Positions 1 through 7,091 of a stretch of 18,454 nucleotides of DNA are shown one piece after another. Positions within the stretch are counted from its first letter, which is position 1, and each line of letters starts with the position of its first letter. Origin of the DNA: Bacteroidales bacterium (GTDB lineage Bacteria > Bacteroidota > Bacteroidia > Bacteroidales > SM23-62); NCBI GenBank assembly GCA_016783865.1, contig JADHVS010000079.1, positions 1-18,454 on the forward strand. Direction: 5' to 3'. Under the pieces are notes generated by a model, which did not search any database, was not told the DNA's origin, and saw only the letters and a list, made by a program, of their open reading frames with translations. The translations under genes were made by a program, and so were the position numbers.

Positions 1-1197
1 TTCCGGACAGCAAAATCTCCAGTAATCCGACCGGTAATCATTGATATCCATTAATATCTCCTGGTCTGTCCATGTGAGGCCATTATCAAAACTCTTAACC
101 AGTGATATATTTACCCAATCCCCATTATACGGCCCGCCATGATGTACAAGCAGCAGGGTATCAGAATCACCGATTCTGCGAACTCGTCCATATTCTGCAT
201 AATATCCATCCTGAGAGATCTTTTTTCCCGTGGAAGGATCGTCCCAAATGATCTTATGGTTTATTGTAAATGGTGTTGTATCAACTTCGACCTGGCTGTA
301 ATCAGAAAACGTTTTAAACTCAATTATCTCTGCCATGTAATATTTCCCATTCACTTTCATATAAGGCACAGCAAAATAAACAGTAGACGGATCGAGTCCG
401 GTGATCTCTGCATAGAACCTGTTGTCATCAGGAATTCCGATCACTTTCATTGAAGTAGAATCAGGTCCCGGCAATGTGCTGTAGAATACTCCATGCTCCT
501 CGGGAGAAGGAGTACTGCTCAGCTGATAAAATACCCTGACTGTGGTGTCACTGATATTTATCCTGTTTGATGCGCTTATCTTAAGGGTGGAAAAACTCAG
601 AATATTTCCAAACATATAAGTATCATCACCTAACCTGGCATATGTCCTGACATAATAGGTTTCACCCGGAGTCAGATCAGATAATGGTATTGTGAAGGTT
701 TCGATGTTTGTACTATCTGTTACTTTGATTGAATAAATGTCAGGGTATGGTTCTGTGTCAAGAAAAATGCCCTGTTCTGCAACATCATATTCTTCAGGAT
801 AAACTGCACATGAAACCTGTGCGCTATTTACGGATACACTATCAACACTTATTGTGGACAGGTTCACTATATCAAGCCTGGTGATCTTCGAATATAAAGG
901 ATCGCAGGTACCAGATTGTATTTTTGCCCTGTAGTACATATCCGAATGGGCAGTTGTAAGAAGGTTTTTTGATGTTTCCTCAGGTATATCTGACCAGCTA
1001 ATTCCCTCGGGTGAAGTCTGCCATTGAATATCTCCATGATTAATTGCATACCATAACAGGTTAAGGTTTATACCGGATCCCTTTCCAACAACCTGATTGA
1101 CCGAATCAGGATATTCCTGGGCATGAAGATCCGGTTGGAAGGCAAAGCAAACAAAGGCCAGAAAAAATACAACTATGTATCTGAATTTCAATATCAT
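1..1197 (-). CDS. Secreted Ig/FN3 plus sialidase-fold (Asp-box) protein, 3' end beyond window
   Basis: This reading frame is open for 399 codons from ATG at 1197 to the left edge, so the C-terminus is missing. Residues 1-27 form a signal peptide (hydrophobic core, then LHAQ). Next comes an Ig-like region with the WQTSPEGISWSDI pattern and YYRAKIQSGTC, then two FN3-like repeats (TPGETYYVRTYAR is the clearest signature). From about residue 325 a beta-propeller begins, with YAEYGRIRRIG and a canonical Asp box, SFDNGLTW, at residues 369-376. Asp boxes mark the sialidase superfamily, which includes GH33 sialidases, GH93 exo-arabinanases and non-catalytic BNR proteins. The GH43-rich context favours a plant-glycan enzyme over a true sialidase, but that is inference, because most of the propeller is outside the window. 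It starts 4 bases after the upstream stop, so it is co-transcribed. A T9SS tail could follow but cannot be seen. Confidence 0.8.
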   Translation of the reverse strand, partial: MILKFRYIVVFFLAFVCFAFQPDLHAQEYPDSVNQVVGKGSGINLNLLWYAINHGDIQWQTSPEGISWSDIPEETSKNLLTTAHSDMYYRAKIQSGTCDPLYSKITRLDIVNLSTISVDSVSVNSAQVSCAVYPEEYDVAEQGIFLDTEPYPDIYSIKVTDSTNIETFTIPLSDLTPGETYYVRTYARLGDDTYMFGNILSFSTLKISASNRINISDTTVRVFYQLSSTPSPEEHGVFYSTLPGPDSTSMKVIGIPDDNRFYAEITGLDPSTVYFAVPYMKVNGKYYMAEIIEFKTFSDYSQVEVDTTPFTINHKIIWDDPSTGKKISQDGYYAEYGRVRRIGDSDTLLLVHHGGPYNGDWVNISLVKSFDNGLTWTDQEILMDINDYRSDYWRFCCPE

Positions 1198-1201
1198 AAT
1201 T

Positions 1202-1825
1202 TCAATTTAATATAAATGATTCCATCCTGTAAAAATGACCATCGTCCAGTTTAATGATGTATACTCCCTGTTCAAGTTCACCCAGGTTCATATAATGGAA
1301 ATCTGATTCTGCGGCATTTAAAATTTCTTTTGACAATACTTTTTTCCCTTCAATTGAGAATATATCTACTTTAACAGGGCTGGAAAAACTTTGCGTGGAA
1401 AATCGAAGCGTTCCGGTGGCAGGATTTGGAAATACTACAAGCGGATTATCAACAATCTGGGATAATACCGAGGTACTGTTATAAATATATACCGAGTCCA
1501 GCGATGTGCAATTGTTGACATCGGTTACGACCAGAAAATATTTTCCGAATGTTGTTCCTGAAATGGATTGGCCCTCAAAAACGTTTTTATCCGGGTCGGT
1601 CCAGGAATAGGTATATTCCGGGGCTCCTCCTATAACTGTTATATCCTGACCAAGGATTATAGTACCTGGATCCTCAACCAGGCTATTCTCTCCTGCATCC
1701 AACTCTAATAACCTGGGTTGTGAAACAGGCACGTTAATTATAATATCCTGCCCAATAGCCCGTCCGGCATTCAATAATATCAATACACATGTAACACCAA
1801 TGAGAATACTTTTCATCCGGATCAT
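1202..1825 (-). CDS. Small T9SS-sorted surface protein with SprB/PKD-like repeat
   Basis: A secreted protein of about 207 residues with no recognisable catalytic domain. After the signal peptide (MKSILIGVTCVLILLNAGRAIGQ) comes one beta-sandwich repeat of the SprB/PKD-like kind, with GGAPEYTYSWTDPDKN, a GTTFGKYFLVVTD strand and a conserved NNCTSLDSV Cys. The last 75 or so residues are a T9SS type A sorting domain: VVFPNPATGTLRF, then VDIFSIEGKKVLSKEI and ELEQGVYIIKL. It is therefore probably exported by the type IX system and anchored on the surface. The frame is open to 1852, but that start lies inside the preceding GH43-like gene. ATG at 1825 follows that gene's stop by one base, and ATG at 1816 (MKSI) is equally plausible. 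A glycan-binding or adhesive role is inferred only from the operon. Confidence 0.82.
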   Translation of the reverse strand: MIRMKSILIGVTCVLILLNAGRAIGQDIIINVPVSQPRLLELDAGENSLVEDPGTIILGQDITVIGGAPEYTYSWTDPDKNVFEGQSISGTTFGKYFLVVTDVNNCTSLDSVYIYNSTSVLSQIVDNPLVVFPNPATGTLRFSTQSFSSPVKVDIFSIEGKKVLSKEILNAAESDFHYMNLGELEQGVYIIKLDDGHFYRMESFILN

Positions 1826-1826
1826 T

Positions 1827-2915
1827 TTATTGTGCACCAGTTGTGGGACCATAAACCACTAATGTCCCATCCTCCAGGATCTCCATTAGATCGATAAATA
1901 CAACCCTGTTGTTGCCTGTTTTGGATGTGCGTCCATGATAAACACAGAGCAATGACTGTCCATCTGGGGCTGTGGTTACAGAGTTATGCCCGGTTCCTGT
2001 AACGATACCTCCTGTCTCAACATTTTTTTCCAGGACAGGATTATTTTCAGCTTTTATAAATGGGCCTAACGGTGATTCAGAAGTGGCGTAGCCAACTGCA
2101 TAATTTTTACCACCGAAATAATTTGACGAGTACATCATATAATACCTGTCGCTTTCTTTGAAAATGTATGAGCCTTCCGTCCATCGCCGGTTCACCTCTC
2201 CTGATGTAACCGACCTGCTTTCCCATTCCGTTTGCCGGTCATCCAGGGAAACCGGAGGGCGTAAAAGTAATTGAGGCTCTCCGATGATCCCTGAGAAATC
2301 AGGCTGCATTTCAACGCCATACACCCAGCTTTCCTCAATCTCATCAAACAAACCTTCCTTACGTGCCCAGTCGGCCAGTTCACTTTCAACGGGATTCTTA
2401 TAACAACAACGTGAATAATAAAGGTATATTCTTTCTTCCTCAAAAAGCAGGTTTGCATCAATAATGGGGTACCCGGGATCAAAAACCGGCCTGTTAAACA
2501 AATCCACATAAATCCCTGTGGGTGAATCGGAGACAGCTACACCAATGCGGAAATTTTCCAGTTCGCCAGCAGGGTTTTCACGCCAGTCGGCACTGAAAAA
2601 CAGATAGAATTTTCCATTGTATTCGTATAATTCAGGCGCCCAGAAATTAGCGATACTCCAGGAAGTATCTGTATTGCCCCGGTAGATCCGGCCTTCATCG
2701 TTCCAGCTAACCAGGTCGGATGAAGAATACATTTTAAACCCGTCTTTTACCCCACCCGTACCAACCATATAATATAATCCGTCAGAGGCTTTCAAAATAT
2801 AGGGGTCCCCAAACTCAACCTGCAAAGGATTATTAATAACCAGTTGATCCGAAGTGCCACTGCAGGCAAAAAGCAATAGGACACTGAAGACTGATAGAAT
2901 TCCTGTTTTCATCAT
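1827..2915 (-). CDS. GH43-like five-bladed propeller lipoprotein
   Basis: Glycoside hydrolase family 43 fold, 362 residues, with a lipoprotein signal ending LLLFAC (Cys18), so probably membrane anchored. The three expected carboxylates are visible: the general base in FGDPYIL (Asp37), the pKa-modulating Asp in PIIDANL (Asp153), and the general acid in RWTEGSYIF (Glu247). The propeller His in GTGHNS (His310) is also present. FWAPELYEYNGKFYLFF (about 91-107) is the usual second-blade signature. GH43 enzymes invert and release arabinose or xylose, or cut arabinan; the substrate here cannot be read from sequence. It differs in detail from the two GH43 proteins upstream (4941-7079) and is not a recent copy. 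A strong hairpin lies just before the gene, and the next gene begins one base after its stop. Confidence 0.9.
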   Translation of the reverse strand: MMKTGILSVFSVLLLFACSGTSDQLVINNPLQVEFGDPYILKASDGLYYMVGTGGVKDGFKMYSSSDLVSWNDEGRIYRGNTDTSWSIANFWAPELYEYNGKFYLFFSADWRENPAGELENFRIGVAVSDSPTGIYVDLFNRPVFDPGYPIIDANLLFEEERIYLYYSRCCYKNPVESELADWARKEGLFDEIEESWVYGVEMQPDFSGIIGEPQLLLRPPVSLDDRQTEWESRSVTSGEVNRRWTEGSYIFKESDRYYMMYSSNYFGGKNYAVGYATSESPLGPFIKAENNPVLEKNVETGGIVTGTGHNSVTTAPDGQSLLCVYHGRTSKTGNNRVVFIDLMEILEDGTLVVYGPTTGAQ

Positions 2916-2936
2916 CGTGTTCAGGTTTAAATGAAA

Positions 2937-2976
2937 ATTCCTGCAGGCCTTAAGGCATTTACAAGCCTGCAGGAAT
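2937..2976 (-). terminator. Perfect 12-bp hairpin between the FG-GAP and GH43-like genes
   Basis: Arms ATTCCTGCAGGC (2937-2948) and GCCTGCAGGAAT (2965-2976) are perfect inverted repeats with a 16-base loop. A 10-base palindrome, GCCTTAAGGC (2947-2956), overlaps the first arm. In the minus-strand transcript the stem is followed by AUUUUCAUU, a weak U-run, so it may be an incomplete terminator, an attenuator or an mRNA-stabilising stem rather than a full stop. It lies 33 bases past the stop of the FG-GAP gene and 22 bases before the GH43-like start. Confidence 0.55.
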
Positions 2977-3008
2977 AATTCTTTTTAAACAGATATTGCA
3001 CTTAGCGC

Positions 3009-4895
3009 TTACCTGATAAATACTTTACCAGTCTGAATGTTCGAGTCGGTTTCAACGCTCACAATATATATTCCCTGAGGCAGGTTCAACTGGAACTCAC
3101 CACTGATATTCCGGGAAGCAATTCTTTGTCCGATAAGGTTATAAACCGACACCAGAGCATCTTCAGCTTCCAGGGTCCTTACAACCAGGGTATTTCCAAA
3201 AGAATAGATATCTGCAACCGGAACAGACTTAATTTTGCTTGTTCCTACATTAGTAACAGTGAAGGTTCCTGTTGCAAATGCAGAACCTTCGTAAGAGGCA
3301 TCGATTGCCTGTACTCCCCAGGTGTAAGTGTCATCCGGGAGACCCTGCAAGATGGCAAAGGTGTTCAGATAAGCATTACCCAGCTTGAGTATATGTCTTT
3401 TCCCGTCCATATCTCCCCCAACGAAAGATGCTGGTGCCGTCATAAAATTACCCTCACCATCCTTGAGGAAATACTCATAAGAAAGTGTAGCTGCCGGAGT
3501 AAGGTCATCTGTTGCTGCATCCCAGCTAAGTGTTACATCTCTTCCACTGACATCAGCAGCCAGGTTCGTCGGGGCTCCTGGTTTAACGTTGGCCGTACCT
3601 GTATTGGTATTAAAAAATACCGAAGCTGTTCTTCCTACTTCTTCAGCTGCGTACCACATTGCATCCCAGCAATGACCGGATACGAGGTAATCAAGGACAC
3701 CATCATCGTTCCAGTCGTTGAACAGAAGAACAGTTTCTGAGCCTCCGGGTACACGGCCCACTTCGGCAAAGTTACCAGCACCATCACCATGATAAAGGTA
3801 TCCTGATTGTGTGTTCACCGTAGGAGGATTCCAACCGGTAAGTATCAGGTCATAGTGTCCGTCAACGTTCCAGTCAATGGCAGCAGTTGCTACACCGGTG
3901 CTGTTCAGTGGACGCAAGTCAGCCTGAAAGGCTGCCTGTGGCTTATCAGCAAATGTTCCATCCTGTTGATTCAAATAAACATGAGATATGCAGGACCATA
4001 TATCTGCACCTCCACTTGGTTCTAAGGTACCAGATCCTCCTTCACCATGAAGTACCATATCAACCCAACCATCGCTGTTAAAATCTGCAAAATCAACACC
4101 ACCGTTTCCTTTCATATAGATCATTCCAGCCGTATTGGCATCGGTTTTACCCAGGTATGCACGGAAGAAATTACCCGGCTCTTCATCATAATTGATAAAG
4201 ATATCAGATATTACCCTTGCATCATCGTTTGCTGACTTATCAACATTATCTACATTTGCCGACAGGAAGAAGTCCATAAAGCCGTCGTTGTTATAATCCA
4301 GAACCTCCACATAACCCAAACCAAAGTACAGTCCATCAAACACTTCAGTATTGGTTGTTTCAAAGGTATTGTCCCCATTGTTGATCATCACGGCCGAGGC
4401 TGCTGAATCATTACTTATACAAACATAGTCCAGCCATCCATCATTGTTGAAATCGGCCCATGCTGCGGCCATGGTTTTTGAAGGCATTGGCCATCCAAGG
4501 GAGTCAAACTGCCCGTCGCCGAGGTTCTTATATACCCCGCTGTGATAATTACTCCAACTGTGCTCAGCACCTAACAGATCGACCAGGCCGTCCCCGTCAA
4601 TATCTGCCCAATCCAGGTTGGCACGGTCTATCACATTAAGGTTTGTTCCCGTACTGTCGTAATCATGGGTACCAGGATTATAGAAATACAACCTGTTCCA
4701 CCGCTCAGAATCGGGACTGGGTGCTGGATTGTTTTTCTGACCCGTAATGTAAAAATCAAGGTGACCGTCGTTGTTAATGTCGACAGAAGCTCCGCCACCC
4801 CATGCCTGTCCGAATTCCTTATGGACTTCATGGGTCTGTGAATAGGCTCCTATTGTAATCAGAGCCAGGATTAAGACGTAAATGTTTCTTTTCAT
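3009..4895 (-). CDS. Seven-repeat FG-GAP/VCBS propeller with FN3 and T9SS sorting domain
   Basis: A secreted 628-residue protein. A signal peptide (about 1-20, ending AYSQ) is followed by seven Asp-rich calcium-loop repeats of the D-x-[ND]-x-DG-x-x-D type: VDINNDGHLD (38-47), ADIDGDGLVD (97-106), ADFNNDGWLD (147-156), LDYNNDGFMD, ADFNSDGWVD, IDWNVDGHYD and NDWNDDGVLD. Seven such repeats fit one complete integrin-alpha-like seven-bladed propeller. An FN3-like domain follows (from KPGAPTNLAADVSGRDVTLSW, about 440-548), then a T9SS type A sorting domain (from about 555, with VSVYNLIGQRIASRN and LPQGIYIVSVET). No catalytic residues are recognised. In this PUL it is most likely a surface glycan-binding or scaffold protein, by inference. 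It sits 45 bases downstream of a GH43 gene. Confidence 0.9.
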   Translation of the reverse strand: MKRNIYVLILALITIGAYSQTHEVHKEFGQAWGGGASVDINNDGHLDFYITGQKNNPAPSPDSERWNRLYFYNPGTHDYDSTGTNLNVIDRANLDWADIDGDGLVDLLGAEHSWSNYHSGVYKNLGDGQFDSLGWPMPSKTMAAAWADFNNDGWLDYVCISNDSAASAVMINNGDNTFETTNTEVFDGLYFGLGYVEVLDYNNDGFMDFFLSANVDNVDKSANDDARVISDIFINYDEEPGNFFRAYLGKTDANTAGMIYMKGNGGVDFADFNSDGWVDMVLHGEGGSGTLEPSGGADIWSCISHVYLNQQDGTFADKPQAAFQADLRPLNSTGVATAAIDWNVDGHYDLILTGWNPPTVNTQSGYLYHGDGAGNFAEVGRVPGGSETVLLFNDWNDDGVLDYLVSGHCWDAMWYAAEEVGRTASVFFNTNTGTANVKPGAPTNLAADVSGRDVTLSWDAATDDLTPAATLSYEYFLKDGEGNFMTAPASFVGGDMDGKRHILKLGNAYLNTFAILQGLPDDTYTWGVQAIDASYEGSAFATGTFTVTNVGTSKIKSVPVADIYSFGNTLVVRTLEAEDALVSVYNLIGQRIASRNISGEFQLNLPQGIYIVSVETDSNIQTGKVFIR

Positions 4896-4940
4896 AATTA
4901 AACTGATTTAAGTTAGTAATAGAAAATTAAAGAAATATTA

Positions 4941-6002
4941 TCATTTGATAAATGGAATTTCCTTTGATTCGTTTCCCGGACCATTGCCCTGGTTAATCAC
5001 CGGCCAATCATCCACCCACTCAATTTTATCAATGCATAAGGGCCGCCTGGTCGCACCTCCTGGCAGCCAGGGATCTGTTCTCTCAATGGCATGATAGATG
5101 AACCAATCAACCCCCTGGTCATCCCTGAATATCTGACCGTTATGCCCGGGACCTGCAAAATCACTGTTTCCTCCCAGGACGACACCATCAATCTTATCTA
5201 CTTCCGGTGGCCACCAACCATTATTATAATCGCTTAAGTAATTTCCGTTGATTGTCCTGTAAGGTCCCCTGAAATTTTCAGATCGGCCTACCACCACACG
5301 GTACACACTATTAGGCCCCTCACAACAGGTGGCAGTAGATACAAACAGGTAGTAATACTGTCCCCTGGTGAAAATATATGGTGCTTCAAAAGATGTGCCC
5401 GCAATCCGGAACTTACTTCCTGTAATGGCTGTACCATCATCATTAAGCTGGATCCCATGAATACCACCACCCAGGCTTCCCCAGATGAGGTATATCTCTC
5501 CATCAATTCTGAATATTGACGGATCGATGGAGTTTACCACATTCATTGATTGTGAATCAATCAGCTTACCCTGATCGGTAAAGGGGCCTTCGGGATTATC
5601 TGCAACGGCATAGCCGATTGCCGGATTCTCATCACCCCAAAGAGAGAAGGCGTAATACAGGATATATTTTCCGTTCATAAAAGTGATTTCAGGAGCCCAG
5701 ATCCATCCATCTTTCCAATCCGGTTTTGTTTCAAATGCCTGTCCGACATATGTCCAGCTGACCAGATCCCTGGATTTAATAACCGGTACAACCTGGTGGC
5801 CTGTTTCCCAGGTGTTTTCAGTTCCATATGCATAAAACCAGCCATCTTCGGTTCTCACCCAGGTAGGATCGGCCAGGTCAGGCTCAAAAACCGGGTTCTT
5901 GTATTGACCTTTCTCAGGATCCTCATCAGCCGATAAACATCCGCACAGGAAAACCAGAAATATCAAAACTTTCATTATCACTTTACGCTTTACGAAACGC
6001 AT
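4941..6002 (-). CDS. GH43 glycoside hydrolase, arabinanase/arabinofuranosidase-like lipoprotein
   Basis: A 353-residue GH43 propeller with all catalytic positions intact: general base in LADPTWV (Asp45), pKa modulator in NSIDPSIF (Asp160), general acid in SFEAPYIF (Glu206), and His287 in GPGHNG. WIWAPEITFMNGKYILYYA (about 100-118) is the canonical blade-2 motif. The N-terminus has the lipobox-like LCGC (Cys22), indicating a lipoprotein. ATG at 5975 (MKVLIF) gives a neater signal peptide than the upstream ATG at 6002, and either may be used. Closest in style to endo-arabinanases and exo-acting arabinofuranosidases of GH43, but specificity is not determinable by eye. It lies 9 bases downstream of a degenerate paralogue that aligns along its whole length, so the pair arose by tandem duplication. 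Confidence 0.92.
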   Translation of the reverse strand: MRFVKRKVIMKVLIFLVFLCGCLSADEDPEKGQYKNPVFEPDLADPTWVRTEDGWFYAYGTENTWETGHQVVPVIKSRDLVSWTYVGQAFETKPDWKDGWIWAPEITFMNGKYILYYAFSLWGDENPAIGYAVADNPEGPFTDQGKLIDSQSMNVVNSIDPSIFRIDGEIYLIWGSLGGGIHGIQLNDDGTAITGSKFRIAGTSFEAPYIFTRGQYYYLFVSTATCCEGPNSVYRVVVGRSENFRGPYRTINGNYLSDYNNGWWPPEVDKIDGVVLGGNSDFAGPGHNGQIFRDDQGVDWFIYHAIERTDPWLPGGATRRPLCIDKIEWVDDWPVINQGNGPGNESKEIPFIK

Positions 6003-6011
6003 TAGAATTAT

Positions 6012-7079
6012 CTAGAATTCAAACTTGGGTGAATTCCAACCCCCTTTGGCTTTTATCACTTCTGCCGGCCAGCCATTTTCATCCCACACAATTGGGCTCA
6101 ACATCAAAGGCCGCCGGTCAGCTCCGGATGATAATTCCGGTTTGTCAATATCTACTGCATGATACATGATCCAATCATTGTCGTACTTATCGGTAAAAAT
6201 CCCACCTACATGGCCAGGTGCTTCAAATCCATTCTGAGCATCTTCTTCCAGTAGTAAGGTACCCTGGCTTTCTGTCAAATCATTACCATCCTGGTCAAGA
6301 TAAGGCCCTTTAATATCTATTGACCTCCCCATATATATTTTTGATTGAGATTCGTCTCCCACTGTACCAAATATATAATAGTCATCAGATTCCTTTCTGA
6401 AAACATATACTGCATCGAAGTTCGTTCCCGCAATTTTAAATAAGTCACCTTTCAGGACAGGTGCTACATTTCGCCCTATGGTAAGCTCAGTGCCATAAAT
6501 ACCCTGGTCTGTTTCGAAAAAAAGATAGAAACTAAGTCCTGTCTGGATCAAGAATGGTTCACGGACAAAATCAAATCCGCCGGCATCTTTATCGATTAAC
6601 TTTCCATAATCGTAATAAGGCCCCTGGGGTGCTTTCGATGATGAAATCCCAATCCCATCATCCCCAATTGTAAAAGCCATATAGTAGGTCCCGAGCGTTT
6701 TTGAAAAAATTCCTGAGACAGAGGTTATTGATCCTTCTGCCCATTCGGGACTTGTTTCAAAAGCTTCTCCGGTGATGGTCCATTCCATAAGATTAGTAGA
6801 TCTCAAAACAGGAACTGTATAACTCAGTCCCGGCGACCATTCCTTCTCATCTCCAAAGGCATAAAATTGGGTAGCCCCCCTGATAACAGCAGGTCTGCTC
6901 ATGTCCGGTTCCCAGACCGGATTCCGGTAACTTGTTGCCTCTGGCAAATCACTTCCCTCCCATATATCAGTATCGGTTCCATCACCATCAATATCGGTAC
7001 AAGAACCTAACATCGCAAAAATAGTTAGTATCATCAATAACCTGAATGCTTGTTTCATTTTATATAATGTTGGTATCAT
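6012..7079 (-). CDS. GH43 paralogue with substituted catalytic residues, probable pseudoenzyme lipoprotein
   Basis: A 355-residue lipoprotein (lipobox LGSC, Cys27; ATG at 7058, giving MKQAFRLL, is a likely alternative start). It aligns along its length with the neighbouring GH43 enzyme (4941-6002). Shared blocks include NPV-EPD, AFETSPEW, GKLID, F-IAGT-F, APGHVG and GADRRPL. The active site is nonetheless altered at every carboxylate. The general base is Arg62 (SRPAVI for ADPTWV), the pKa-modulating Asp is Glu174 (VREPFLI for SIDPSIF), and the general acid is Asp222 (NFDAVYVF for SFEAPYIF). The WAPE motif is also lost, while His290 remains. The frame is intact, so it is a maintained gene, not a decaying one. 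A glycan-binding or sensing role is inferred. An unusual acidic, Gly-rich linker (DIDGDGTDTD, 29-38) follows the lipid Cys. Confidence 0.9.
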   Translation of the reverse strand: MIPTLYKMKQAFRLLMILTIFAMLGSCTDIDGDGTDTDIWEGSDLPEATSYRNPVWEPDMSRPAVIRGATQFYAFGDEKEWSPGLSYTVPVLRSTNLMEWTITGEAFETSPEWAEGSITSVSGIFSKTLGTYYMAFTIGDDGIGISSSKAPQGPYYDYGKLIDKDAGGFDFVREPFLIQTGLSFYLFFETDQGIYGTELTIGRNVAPVLKGDLFKIAGTNFDAVYVFRKESDDYYIFGTVGDESQSKIYMGRSIDIKGPYLDQDGNDLTESQGTLLLEEDAQNGFEAPGHVGGIFTDKYDNDWIMYHAVDIDKPELSSGADRRPLMLSPIVWDENGWPAEVIKAKGGWNSPKFEF

Positions 7080-7091
7080 ATTCAGCCTGCT

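Noticed and set aside
139..453. Plus-strand open frame (104 codons) near the left edge
   Set aside because: It lies opposite the 399-codon minus-strand frame, which has a signal peptide, FN3 repeats and an Asp box.
2931..2980. Hairpin as a CRISPR or REP-type repeat
   Set aside because: Only one copy is seen in the window and there are no spaced repeats.
3126..3740. Long plus-strand open frame (204 codons) opposite the FG-GAP gene
   Set aside because: It is antisense to a well-supported gene with repeats and a T9SS tail, and its translation is Cys/Arg/Ser-rich with no domain, signal peptide or operon context.
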